Shown here: piece by piece, positions 34,677-46,192 of the stretch
Numbering within the stretch: position 1 is the first letter of the stretch
Layout: each line of letters begins with the position of its first letter
Assembly (NCBI GenBank): GCA_037355855.1
Contig: CM074763.1
Location: forward strand, 2,294,001-2,358,000
Direction: 5' to 3'
Origin: Pseudo-nitzschia pungens
Taxonomy: Eukaryota > Bacillariophyta > Bacillariophyceae > Bacillariales > Bacillariaceae
DNA: 64,000 bases
Made by a program: the position numbers and the translations under genes
Notes under the pieces: model-generated
Database searches by the model: none
Told to the model about the DNA's origin: nothing
Seen by the model: only the letters and a program-made list of their open reading frames with translations

Positions 34677-37600
34677 ATGGGACCAACGAGGGAAGGAACG
34701 ACGGCAGCATGGCCGCTGTACGAAGCATCTGCTAGTCGCAGTCGCAGTCGCAGTGGCAGTGGCAGTGGCAGTGGTGATGGTGGCGGCCGCTGGTGTTCCG
34801 GGGAGCACCGGGATGCCGGGCGCGATTTGGCGGACGCGGGGGGACGCGATGAAAACTATTATTATCGGGGCTGCGACTATTGGGCCGAGGAAGATCCCAT
34901 CGAAGACGATCACCACCAATCGCATCCGCAATCGCAATCGCAATCGCAATCGCATCCGCCGTCACTTTCGGCATCGGCATCGTCCGCGTCGTCGGCATCG
35001 GCATCGCTGCTCCGGACCGGCGGCGGGAGCGGTCTGTCCCGAAGCGAGCAGAAGGCCGCGACGATCTGCGCCTGCTTTCTCCGGGACTACGAGGGGGGCC
35101 AGCCGCCGACTTTGTCGAGCGACTTTGCGGGGATCACCCGCTTCCAGCTGCTTTTGTATCGCGTCAAGCATTCGGTTCACTGGAACCTTTTCGGTCGGCT
35201 GCTGGCGACCGTCCTGCTCTTTGTTCCCTCCTGCGGCGGAAAGGTCCCCACGCTGCTGGCGCACGCTTTCTCGATAATGGTCTTTGCCGCGGACCTGTGC
35301 GTGACGGACCAATTCCTGCCGGAGCGCGACGATCGCGGACCGCAACAGCAACAACAACAACAACTCCGAGCCGATGCCGGGGGCGGTGCGGGCGTGCCGG
35401 GGAGGCTCCTGTTTCGATTGATGAGGGGCTTTTTGTGCCTGATGTGTCTGCAAACGATCACGGACTTTTTCTTTGCAATGGGAAGCGACAGCAACAACGA
35501 ACTACAATGACAATGAGAACAATTACAATGACAATGGTGACAACGACAATGGTAACAACGACAACGACAATGGTAACAACAACTATGGCCGTTCGATGGC
35601 GCACGCATTCTCCCTGGGGGTCTCGGTCCTGAAGCCCGTCGTGTTTTTCTACCAGAGCCGAAGGGCGAGGGACGCCCTGGAGGCGCTCGCGCGGATTTCC
35701 AAAAAGCTCGTTCGGGTGATCCTGATCGAGCTCTTTCTGATACTGGTCTTTGCCGCGGTGGCCTCCCGCCTCTACTACGAGTACGAAGACTTTGAGAGCC
35801 TGCCGAAGGCGTGGCTCTCTTTGTTTGCCCGTGAGTACGGTTGTGTAGTGCAGTGCAGTAGTAGTGTAGTGCAGTGCAGTGCTGGAATCATCCTTTGCGA
35901 TTGGTTTTCTCACCCCCATTCCATCCCATCCCCACCCCTCCGTCCCCCCGCGACCGTGATCGTTTGCGAATTCGATCGGCTCCGGCGCGACGCAGTGTCC
36001 ACCACCGTGGTCAATCCGAGCATCTGGATGCCGACCTACTACCAATCCCCGTGGAATGCCGTCTTTTTCGTCATTTTCATCATCGTCAGCATATTCTACC
36101 TGCATTCCCTGGTCCTGTCGGTCGTCTTTCAGGTCTTTATCCAATCCGTTACCGAGGTCCACCGGCAATCGGCCACGGACAAGGAGAATTCGCTGAAACT
36201 GGCGTTTCTCGCGCTGACGTCCGCCAAGAGGGATAGGTCGAACAAGAACCACAACAAACACAAACACAACAACAACAACGACGGCGACGGCGACCTGTCC
36301 GGGGACGAAAATGCGGTGGTGGATGTCCGCTTGATCCTCGAGGCCTTTCGCTTGCTGAGACCGCATTACAGCCGGCAAAAACTGGACGTGCTGACGGAAA
36401 TCATTCTCCCGCGCCGGTTCGAGAACGCTTCGAGCGTCGAACTCCGGCGCGGGGGACCCGGGGAAGGCGACGAAAATCGAACCAACGCCGACGCCAACGC
36501 CAACGCCAACGCCAACGCCAACGCCAACAAGCACACCCTCGGGTACGGCGAGTTCAGGAACCGGATCCGGCAGGCCCTCGGCTCGTCGGTCCGGACCACG
36601 CGGACGCACAGCGCGCTGGGCATGGCCGTGGAAGTCCTGTCGGTCTTTGTGGCGATCGTCAATTTCTTGTACGTCCTGATCTTTGCCTCCCGGGTCCGTC
36701 CCCACGAGCGAAACTTCAAGAAGGAATTTTTCATGGGCAGCGTCATCACCCTGCTGACCCTGTGCGAAATGGGGCTGCGGTACAATCCCCGGCAGTTTAG
36801 GAACCGGATCAATCCCATCACGAGGATCAACGCCGTGCTGGACGGGATGGGATGCCTGGGGGGGATCGTGTCGCTGTTTGGTGCGTGCCATAAAGTGTTT
36901 TTTTTTTGGGGGGGAATTTATTGATGGCTGTGGTAGTGGGTGTTGTCGCGTCGTGCGGATCGGATCGGATCGGATCTCTCGACCGAAACAAAACGAGACG
37001 GAACACTTCGACCTAAGGCTTACCTCATCGTTGGACTCTTGCCTTTTTTTTTTTAAATTTCCGAATGCTATCGCACGGCGCTTTTTGTGTGCCCCGCAGG
37101 AATGGTCCTGCACCTGGCCATCGGCCACGAAAACGGATTGGAATACCTCTTGATCGGGAGGGCGATCGGCATGATCCAGAGCATGCGCTTCTCGGTTTGG
37201 TTCCGAGAGGTTCTCCAGAGATCCCTCTACGTGCTGCCCTTCCTGGCCGGTCCCATCTTTTTGATTCTGACGGCCGTGCACATTTTTGTCTACGTCGGCA
37301 TGGCGCTCTGGGAGGGGGCGGTCGACGTCGAGGAGCAGGCCTCCAACGAAAACGTGCAGTACCTCTATTACCTCAACAATTTCAACTCGTACGGCGAGGG
37401 ATGCATCACCGTGTTCAACGTGCTGGTCGTGAACGACTGGCACCAGATTGCCAAGTAAGTCCGAGAGTGCGCCACCGGTCTCGGTTTTGCGTCTTGGTTG
37501 CCGGGGTTGTTTTTTCTCGGGGGGATTCGTTCGTTCGTTCGTTCCGTGCGTGGATTGATTTGTTTTGGGTTTGCTGACTCCTTGCATGCAAATAAATTAT

Positions 37601-38841
37601 CTACATACAGTGTGTTTCTTTACGCGGACAGATTCTCGAGCCCATTTGCTGTATACCTCTACTTTGTTCTCCTCGTCATTGTCGCGGTTTGTATTCTGTT
37701 GAATGTCATCGTGGCGTTCTTTGTCGAAAGTAAGTCCCGATCCACGAAGAGAATGCCAACAATAACAACAATAACAAAAACAACAACAACGCAGGAGGGT
37801 CCTTTCTCGCGCTTGGCGTTCGTGTTTTGTTTGGGCTCACCCCAACCCGTTTGCTGCGTATTGTTTTTTGTCGAAAGCCTTTGTCACGCATCTCAAACTG
37901 GTCGACGCGGGAAACGAACCGGAGCCGGACTCGGCGCGATCGGTTGCCACCGCCAACACCTCGACGGTGTTTCGGTCCGACGTGTCCCTCCACATCGCTC
38001 CGATCGCTCGATCCTGGATCTTCGACGCCAGCGACCTGAAAAAGACGAGCGTGAGATCGCTGAGCTGTCCCGACACGGGCGAGAAGAAAGAATTCGACGT
38101 GATCCGGCGGGAGGGATTCGACGACATTATCCAATCGGTGGGAAACAACGACAACGACGACGACGACGAGAAGCAATTCGAAGAGTTTGCCAGGGGCGTT
38201 CTCGATGCGTTGGAATTGGTGCAAAACCTGGCTCCGGAGTGGTGCGTGCGATGCGTTTGTTGTCCGGTCGGGCGGATGGTGTCGGGTGTGTGTGCGTGTG
38301 TGTGCGTGCGTGTGCTGGCAAAGGATGTCTACGCCGACGCTTTCTTACCCAATCTTGAATCGCACTCTGTCGCACTCGGTATCACAGGAATGCGAATACA
38401 AATAATACTACTAATAGTAATAACAACAACAACAACAATAACAACAGCGGCACCATGGGGCACGTGCTGTGTTGCTTGCAAAACGAACTCCGGTTCCAAT
38501 CCAAGAACCTTTCTCCGCTCGCGCGGGACTATTTTGCGGGGGAGGACGACCTCCGGCGCGTGATCCGAGAACTGAGGGACGTCTTTGCTTCCGCGAGCCC
38601 GAAATCGCCGGAGCGGGTGCGAAAGTCGATTCCCCATCTCAGCGATCCGTCGAAGGAACTGCGGATCGGTGGGGCGCTGCTGCCGGGGAACGGCAAGAGC
38701 ACGCCGCTGCTGCTGACGGCCACGGTCCACCAATGGAAACAAACACCAGAGGGGGGGCAAACGCGGGGAGTCGTCTCGGAAACCGGGCGCAATATCAATA
38801 CCGATTCCGATACCGATGGTTACAAATCGTTTGGAAGATAG
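34677..38841 (+). CDS. two-pore (TPC-type) cation channel, paralogue B
   Basis: Six exons: 34677-35830, 35996-36880, 37100-37454, 37611-37729, 37878-38241 and 38388-38841; all introns are GT-AG, 146-219 nt. The product is about 1,109 residues. Filter I is STTVVNPSIWMPTY. The linker keeps the flanks of an EF-hand pair (LILEAFRLLRPHY; GYGEFRNRIRQAL) but both loops carry inserted Asn/His or Ala-Asn repeats. Domain II has GRAIGMIQSMRFSVWFREV and filter FNVLVVNDWHQIA. The intron in the first pore loop and the one after IVAFFVE are at the same positions as in paralogue A, and the C-terminal FDVIRREGFDDI region is shared. Exon 1 changes frame between helices of domain I: one surplus G at 35499, in an AAC-rich tract, restores the whole protein. 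The coding length is one base over a multiple of three, consistent with this. Confidence 0.85.
35499..35499 (+). other. apparent surplus base in TPC-B exon 1
   Basis: Upstream frame reads DFFFAMGSDSNN then stops at 35508. The next frame resumes with an Asn/Asp tract and the conserved FKP/LKP-FF helix. Skipping this G joins both without other change. Exact placement within the AAC tract is uncertain by a few bases. Confidence 0.6.
36487..36525 (+). repeat. coding GCCAAC hexamer array
   Basis: About six GCCAAC units encoding Ala-Asn repeats inserted in the second EF-hand-like region of TPC-B; absent from TPC-A. Confidence 0.75.
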
Positions 38842-39457
38842 CGATGCCAAAATGAATGCGAAGTACGAAATTAATTCATACGGAGCTACGGAGTTCGAAC
38901 CACACATACTGTAACGAGCAGAAAATACCCGCAGGTACCATGTGAAATGCATTTATGCAAAGTACTACAAACAACAATAGAGAGCAATTAGAAACTGTTA
39001 CGAAGTATTAATTTACTATTATTAGCACGATATTCTCAAAAAACACGCTTTTCACCCGAACGGGTGGATTGAGTCCATTCCGAATCCCCGTGAAGATTCG
39101 AAAAAACTGCCGACACGGAACGGAGAGACGGCATTTCGTTTCGCCGTGGTCCGTGAAGGAATCGAAACGATGGCGGACGAGACAATCGCACGCGAGCGGC
39201 AGAAAGGGGAGGCGCTGTCGGAAAGCGGGAGAAGAGCACGAATTCGAATGCTTGAAGAATAATAATACAATGAGAAATAATAATAATAATGAATACAGAG
39301 CTCGAGTATTGTAATCTAATACCGATACTATTATTAGGATGATTACGAGACACGCACATCACATCACATCACATCACATCACATCCCACCGCGCGCCGTT
39401 CCCGGCATCGTCGATCGATCCGAACCGAAACCGAAACCGAAATCATCCATCCTCTCT
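38842..39457. other. convergent spacer (TPC-B / monooxygenase)
   Basis: No supported gene. Contains AAT-type repeats near 39258-39290 and an ACATC pentamer array at 39355-39385. Confidence 0.5.
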
Positions 39458-41193
39458 CTACCGTCTCGGCCTTCCGCTGCTGGCCGAAACCGACTTTTCC
39501 TGGACCGCGATGCACTCCTCGGGCCGTGACGTTCCGTACCGCACAAAGGCCCGGCTCATGATTTCGCGCGTGCAGTTCGCGCCGCGGGAGGCATCCGTCT
39601 CGCGTTCCTCGTCGCCTTCGTCGCCTTCCTCGCGTTTGGCGTCGATTTCGGTGTCGCTTTCTCTCTCACTTTCGCTCTCGCTCTCGCGCATCGTCCCCAC
39701 CAGGTGATCAAAGAGTTTGACGGCGCTCTCCAGCGCCGTGTTGCATCCCTGTCCGGTGGACGCGGTCATGGCGTGGGCCGCGTCCCCGATCAGCGAGATC
39801 CTGCCGTCCCCCGAGGAGTAGGACACGAAAGGGTCGTCGTCGTCGTCGTCGTCGGCTCCGTTCGGGGCATGGGCCTCCATCCTGAGCCACGTGACCCTGC
39901 GCTTGCGGGTCGCGGTCTCGTAGGCGCGGTCGTCCAGCAGGGCCGCGAGGGCCGGGACGTGTTCTTCCAGGAGCCGCTCGAGGCGGTCCGGGAGGGGATC
40001 GGGAGGGGACCGATCGTCGTCGTCGTCAACGTGGTCGCTCTCATTGCCGTCGTCGTCGCTCTCGTCGCCGTCCGGCGGTGCCAACCACGGGTGCTTTTCG
40101 AGCATGGAATCGAAATAGATCATTGCCAGCGACACGCGCTGGGTGTTTGGAATGGCCAGCGCGATGCAGTAGAAATCGGTGTCGTTGTCGTTGTCGTTTT
40201 CGTTTTCGTTTTCGTCGCTGCTGCGCTCTGGCTGGATGACGTAGTTTCCGTCGGGGTCCCACCCCTCCGGAATGCTGTCCAGGGTAATGACAATGGCGGC
40301 GCTGGGACACGTCACCAGGGTGGACGAGAACGACGGCACGGTTCGGCGGACGTTGCTCCACTTTCCGTCGGCTACCGATGACGTGCGTGGCGGGAATTCT
40401 GGATCCGTCGTTCAGTTCGACCCAGAGCAGTCCATTGTCATTCGTCGTTTTCACGGTCACTGTCACTGTCATTATCGTTGTCCCGATCGCCCGCGAAAAC
40501 AATCCCCGACACCCCCAGTTCCCCTCGTTACCGTCACTCCCGGCCTCTCTTCCGCGATTCGCTCGAGGCACCGCACCAATCCGTCCCGCGTAATGGCCAG
40601 CCCCGGCGAACCCTTCCGGGGGACCCTCCGGACGCTCCCGTCCGAAGGCGTTCACAAAGCCGGTAAAGCGCCGGAGGTGGCCGCACTCGATCGCCGCCTC
40701 CAGGCATCCCTCGCCGGCCCGGGCGAGGGCGCCCCTGTCCCTTCTCGTCGAGGACCATGACGTAGGACTTGGCGCCCCAGCCGCTCGTTTCGGAAGCTCG
40801 CTCCACCACCGTGGAAGGGATTCCGATCGAGTCCAACAGAATGGCGGCCAGGAGACCGCTGGGGCCTCCGCCGCAAATGACGACGGTCGGCGGCCGATGG
40901 TTTTGTCGCCGAGGACTGCGACTGCGACGATCCTCCGGCGCCACCGAAACAGCGTTCTCGTTATTGTTATTGTTATTGCTGTCACCATTGTTGCGGAAGA
41001 CATTGCGGTTGTCGACCTCGCCGTTCGAAACCAGCGAGGATCGTTCGCTGCGTGTCGCGTGCGATCGAGATCGAAATCGAGATCGAGATCGACCGATTCC
41101 GAATGCCTTGATCCCGTTGCAAAAAAGCGAATCGATCAGAAGCGCGGAAATGGCCACGAAGAAGAACCTCGCCCTGCGTCGCATCATCGTCAT
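39458..41193 (-). CDS. FAD-dependent monooxygenase, broken by two frame shifts
   Basis: A flavoprotein hydroxylase of the UbiH/kynurenine-monooxygenase superfamily; the substrate is unknown. Motifs in order: the dinucleotide-binding loop VVICGGGPSGLLAAILLDS; a substrate/FAD segment SYVMVLDEKG then RGALARAG, similar in form to the KMO R-S-Y-x-L-x-x-x-G-x-x-A-L region; the DG motif GADGKWSNVRRTVPSF; and the GD motif ISLIGDAAHAMTASTGQG. They lie in three successive frames. One surplus base at 40737 and one at 40373 each restore the motif across the junction, and the length is exactly two bases over an open frame of 577 codons. The N-terminus RRRARFFFVAISALLIDSLF ... GIKAFG looks like a signal peptide with an 'AF' site, so plastid import is possible (inference). 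It may be a pseudogene or a sequence error. Confidence 0.75.
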
Positions 41194-42389
41194 CGTTGTC
41201 GTTGTCGCGGCGGTTGGCCGTGGCCGAGGAAGATTGCGGTCTCGGTAGTAGATTGTCACTGCGCCGAAGGACTCCCCGAGACGAACATTGCGTTCGTTGG
41301 ATGCAACGGTTGGTGCGCGTACACTACCTGCGTAGCTTACTCCGACTTGTAGAGGGGTCCGAACAGCACACAGTCCCGGTGACCACGAATGCTGCGTTGC
41401 CTCGTGTTATGTCGTGTTGTGTGTGTTCCGATGGAGTGAGTCCTTCATAGATTGCGAGGTAATTTACCGTACGGTGTTCATTACAGTATTTTTTTTTTGG
41501 AGAACGATGGATGATGTGATGGGTTTGTCGAAATCCGAAACGGAGAAGGAATGCCCGGTGCCAGCCGGCGTTGGTTGCTACGGTAATCCCTACTACGGTA
41601 AGGTTAACCTTACCTGAATCATCAACGGTAATTAACTTCGGGATGATGATTCATGAGGCTTCGAGGAGAGATGACGTCACAATCTGAAGGACAGAAAAAG
41701 TCCCTATTATGGCATCACGTACCGTATCATCTTCTATCCCATTCTTATTCCTGCCGTACGTACGATACGTACGGTACGAGTAAGGTTACTTCGTATTGTT
41801 TTTATCGTACGGTAAGGTTAATTAATACTGCAGCAAATTCAGTTACCGTACCGTAGTAACCTTACCAGGTAATATGGATCCATTTCAGCAACAATCTCCT
41901 CAATGATCAAACTCAAAACTCGAAACTCAAAACTCTTCTTCCAAAACAATGGTTTTGCAAAAAATGTTGTGCTTCATCAATCAAAAACTAGTAGCAATTT
42001 TTACTTTGAAAATAAGATCTACTGCAATACAATTTCACCACTTGTATTTGTTTTGTATTTGGGTTTTTTTTTTGTTGTGTTGTTGTCTTGTTGTTGTTGT
42101 TGAAAGAAGACTGTTCTTCTTATTAAGTCTTCTTTTCCCGTTCCACCCGATCCGGCGGGGGCAGTTTCTTTGGGCCTGCCGAGCACTCAACACCACCACA
42201 CCCTCTGCTGGTAGCCACCACTAGTACTGCACCGCATTATGTTGCTCGAGCAAGATGGGGTGTTCTCAAAATACTGTCGTCATTTCTGCAGTGTTGCTTG
42301 GAATGGTTAGTAGTAGGTTTGTTGTTGCTGTTGTTCTTCTTCTTCTTGGATCGATGACAGCGCTGGCTGGGGTAGCTTCTGGGGTGTGG

Positions 42390-42482
42390 TAGTAGTATTA
42401 GTAGTAGTACTAGTAGTACAGTAGTACTACTAGTACTACTAGTACTACTAGTACTACTAGTACTACTAGTACTAGTAGTAGA
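42390..42482. repeat. ACTAGT/AGTACT trinucleotide-derived array
   Basis: Degenerate TAG, TAC and ACTAGTACT units, largely self-complementary, so the stretch can fold on either strand. Confidence 0.7.
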
Positions 42483-43154
42483 GTAATTCTTGTGGTGTCA
42501 AATTGTTTCTTTAAGGGTCAGCATTTCAATGATCTAGTAGTATCATTATAGAATAGATAAATACTACTACTAATAGTACTACTACTGGTAGTATTATACA
42601 CAACATTCTTAACAGCAATAGTAAATACGAATTACGAGTGTAGTATGATATTGTTCTATTATTATAATATACTTTTATTGCAGCATAGTACTACTAGTAG
42701 TTACGGGCATGACCAGCAAAGCAAGAATACTACTAGTAGTAGTACTAGTACAATCAATAGTAGCTAGCTAGCTAGACTAGTAGTAGTAGTAGTAGTAGTA
42801 GTACCATGCTGGTAGTGGTGGTAGCACGGTGCTGCTTGTTCGATCTATGATTCGTGGAGTTGTCGTGTCCCAACAAGAAGGAGTCTTGCTTGCGGTTCAA
42901 TATTTGTTTGCAATATTCTCTTCTCCTCCCGATCTTGTTTGCAGCAAGAAGAAACGGCTCTCCGTTGTTTCGATATTTGAACGTAATACTGATAAAAGAA
43001 TGAATAGTACGAAGTACTAGTAGTTGTAATATAATATGTGGATTGGCGTTGCTGAATTCGGTTTGTAGTACTACTACTAGTATGAGACGTACCGTACGTG
43101 AACACGTACAGCTGTGTATCATTAAAATAATATTGTAGTAATATGTTGTATTGT

Positions 43155-43376
43155 TCTTGTTCTTCGCGTGTAGCTTCTTGGTTCCTGCTGCACGTGATAT
43201 CTTGGAATGTGTTGGAAACACTAATAGTTGTAGTAGGTAGTACTGGTGGTGTGGCACCATACTTATCTTGTTCTTCGCGTGTAGCTTCTTGGTTCCTGCT
43301 GCACGTGATATCTTGGAATGTGTGGGAAACACTACTAATAGTTGTAGTAGGTACTGGTGGTGTGGCACCATACTTA
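43155..43376. repeat. 111-bp tandem duplication
   Basis: Two direct copies (43155-43265 and 43266-43376) starting TCTTGTTCTTCGCGTG and ending near CACCATACTTA, differing by a few substitutions and a triplet indel. Downstream of the secreted repeat protein gene. Confidence 0.85.
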
Positions 43377-43386
43377 ATCGGCTGTT

Positions 43387-43434
43387 GGGGCAGACGATGG
43401 GGCAGGCGATGGGGCAGGCGATGGGGCAGACGAT
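43387..43434. repeat. 12-bp tandem array
   Basis: Four copies of GGGGCAGRCGAT right after the stop codon of the secreted protein gene (minus strand). Confidence 0.85.
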
Positions 43435-43439
43435 GTGCC

Positions 43440-44237
43440 TCACGATGTGCCTCCCTTGTTTTTCTTCGTTCCCTTGCCGCAAAACTCTGTGCAGAGTGCT
43501 CCACACTCGGCGTAACCACTGTCATCATCATCATCATCGTCATCGTCATCATCATCATCATCACCACTATAGTAGAAATGACTAGGACCATAATCATCAC
43601 CATCCATGATATCGACCGTGATCTTTTCATCAATCTCAGTAGTTCCATTTTCTTGGTCGGAGAGACTCACAACGTGGACCTCTTCCTTCCGCCCCTTTCT
43701 AGCTTTTCGTGACTTCTTCTTCTTGCTCTGTTTCGGGCAATAACCGACACCGTCGTCGTCATCATCGCCATACCGGTATCCCTTGCTTCCCTTGCTTCCG
43801 GAATAATAATCGGAGGCACAAACACAATCGGCTTTTGTGCCCTTGTTTTCGTAATAATATTCGTAATAATATCCACACTTGCAGCAGCAGTGGCCTACTC
43901 CACCCCTGCCTTTTCCGTAGTAACCACCTTTGCTGCCTTTTCCACCATAGTAGTAATAGTAGTAATTACCTTTGCTGCCTTTTCCACCATAGTAGTCACT
44001 CTTTCCTTTTTTGTTTTTTTTCACAGACTTAACCTTTTTCGCACCCTTGCCTCCATCGTCGTCGTCGTCGTCGTCATCGTCATCGTCACCATTTACAACG
44101 AGAGCCATCGCTTCTGGCACTGGTTCACACACAGGTGCTGCTATTGGCGTGGCATCGGTGCCGCAACCAGAAAAGGCCAAAAGGGTTGCAAGCACTCCTG
44201 CAAGCTCGATGAATCCAAGCACAGAAGAGTACTTCAT
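43440..44237 (-). CDS. secreted Lys/Tyr/Gly/Asp repeat protein
   Basis: A 265-residue single-exon protein I do not recognise by family. An N-terminal signal peptide is evident (MKYSSVLGFIELAGVLATLL, cleavage near residue 25). The mature part contains an 11-Asp run, a lysine cluster (KKVKSVKKNKKGK), repeated GGKGSKG units separated by tyrosine runs (up to six Tyr), a Cys cluster (HCCCKCG), a second lysine cluster (KQSKKKKSRKARKGRK), an acidic stretch with 15 Asp, and a Cys-bearing tail ending GTKKNKGG. Signal peptide, lysine clusters, Tyr/Gly repeats and acidic runs resemble diatom silica-associated proteins (silaffin/cingulin-like) or adhesive glycoproteins in composition only. Low complexity could also make this a chance open frame, but the signal peptide, ATG start and evenly spaced motifs argue for a gene. 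The repeats 3' of it may reflect local instability. Confidence 0.72.
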   Translation of the reverse strand: MKYSSVLGFIELAGVLATLLAFSGCGTDATPIAAPVCEPVPEAMALVVNGDDDDDDDDDDDGGKGAKKVKSVKKNKKGKSDYYGGKGSKGNYYYYYYGGKGSKGGYYGKGRGGVGHCCCKCGYYYEYYYENKGTKADCVCASDYYSGSKGSKGYRYGDDDDDGVGYCPKQSKKKKSRKARKGRKEEVHVVSLSDQENGTTEIDEKITVDIMDGDDYGPSHFYYSGDDDDDDDDDDDDDDSGYAECGALCTEFCGKGTKKNKGGTS

Positions 44238-44715
44238 GGTGGACTGGTGCGGTCAGGAAAGAGGAAGAAATAACCGTATGCTTTGGGACGGTATGGTATG
44301 GTATGGTATGCAATGCAATGCGATGCTAACGATGCCTTGCGTTGCGGCGTTGTCGGATCTGTCGCTTTTGATCCCGGAATGGCTCGGGAACGCTTGGTGT
44401 GTTCCTTGTTTTTTTGTCTGCCGGAGAACAACCAAAGCTCGAAAGAATCGTCTTGGTTTTGCTCACTCACGGGCGGGGAGGGGATTCCTCTTGTACCAAG
44501 GCGAGGTTTATGGGTTGGCTCGTTGACTTGTTTGTTTGTTTGTTGCCCTTGGTCTGGCAATCCAATCCACATTATGGCAAGATCGGGCGCAACCGGCCCC
44601 CGCAGGGTCGATCTTTGACAGTGCCCGGTCTCTCGCGTTGCCCCACAGAATCCACACCATCCAAACCGTGCTGTCGTTGCGGTCCGCAGAGCAAGTGCTC
44701 GTGTGAGTGTGCTCG

Positions 44716-44738
44716 TGTGTGTGTGTGTGTGTGTGTGT
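44716..44738. repeat. GT dinucleotide array
   Basis: About eleven GT units between genes. Confidence 0.8.
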
Positions 44739-46142
44739 CTGTCTGTTTGTGTTGTCCTCTGCTTCTTCCATAGGCAAGGAAAGGAGTGTTGTGCTCCATA
44801 ATTCTTTGGTGTACCATGTCCCAGGAACACACTGTTGGAACACACTGTTTGCGGTGTTCCATCGCCCATTCGCCTTGTTCCATAGGGCCAACAACCATAA
44901 AACTGAACGGTGTTCCAGGACAACAATGGCCCGTGACGGGGACAATATCTCCGGCTCTTCACCTTCTTCGCACACCATCGAGTGAACGCTGGTTGATATC
45001 GTGGTGCCGCTCCATAAATCCATCCATCCAGTCAGTCAGTCAGCCAGCCAGTCACCCAACCAACCAACCAATCCTTCTTTCCACTACCATTCGGCACGAC
45101 ATCGCAGCGTATCGCATACTATCATATTGAATCAATCGAGTGCGATCGTTGTTGCTGCACAGTGTCGCCCCCACGAAAAAAGAATAAATCATTGGAAAGA
45201 ACAGTGCAGTTCTCAATGGGACGCAACCACCGTACAATCGTGGAAAGCAACCAAGCAAGCAACCGTCTTTCGCTTGGACCGGGATACCGTGTCGGTAGGA
45301 TAGAACCCATCGCGCTGGTATCCATACTTATTGTTGATTCATTCGTGGACAAAGAATCTGGTAGCGCCAATACTATTCGTGCGGTACGCATCTTCCGTGA
45401 TGACGTCAATGATGATGATTTCGTTTTTTTGTTTGGCCATTCCGCCCCACAAACAGTCCGTGAGAAACCGTTGCGATTGCCAGTGTCATCGACGCAACTA
45501 GATGAGAGGTTATTATACAATCATCATTGTGACACATATGGTTGTTTTTCTCGTTTCACTTGGACCAATCTGCAACAACATCCTTGATGAAAAAGCATTG
45601 TATTGAATCGTACTGCATTGCATTGCATAGCGATCGTCGGTGTGACACGTTCTTTTCGTTTCGTTTGACTTGAACCGCGACACGGAAATGCCAGGATGTT
45701 CCACCGTTCCGAGACGGAAAAGTATTTGGAAGGGACAGGGAGCGTCGACGACCAGAATTCCGATCCATTCCGACTTCTTGCGGAATACGTCCATGCACGA
45801 TGTGCTGTATCGCAGGAGTGAGTCGGTCGTGAGTCAGTGAGTGAGATTGATCCCTTGGAATTCGAACTTATTGGGTTTGGACGACCTGGAACGGGGTCTG
45901 TTGCAACTCGAAGGCGGGTGTCCAAGGAATCAATCGGTCATCGAAACAAACAGATGAAAGCAAACCAAACCAAACCAAACGATTGAACAACATTGCTGGA
46001 TTGATTGATGGAACACCGGAAGATAGTACCAGCAAGTGTAGCTGGTCGTACGCGAGATGGTGCGTGTAGCTGGCCAGAGGCGACAGAATCGTGACCGCAC
46101 CGCGAATTCCCATGGCTCGTTTTTGATTTGTTTCGATCGATT

Positions 46143-46192
46143 GTGAAAGGGAACTACCACCAATCATGTGAAAGGGAACTACCACCAATCAT
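46143..46192. repeat. 25-bp tandem duplication
   Basis: Two identical direct copies of GTGAAAGGGAACTACCACCA plus five bases. Confidence 0.85.

Larger units (their letters stand above)
41194..43439. other. gene-free region rich in ACTAGT and GTAAGGTTA words
   Basis: No supported gene. It holds TACGGTAAGGTTAACCTTACC (41595-41614 core) and several related words to 41870, TAG/TAC/ACTAGT arrays at about 42390-42480 and 42700-42800, a 111-bp tandem duplication (43155-43376) and a 12-bp array (43387-43434). Long open frames here are repeat-driven. Confidence 0.55.

Noticed and set aside
43155..43376. Tandem repeats considered as a CRISPR-like array
   Set aside because: Only two long direct copies without spacers; eukaryotic setting.
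45162..45587. 141-codon open frame on the + strand
   Set aside because: No signal peptide, domain or partner exon. Length is within chance for this region.
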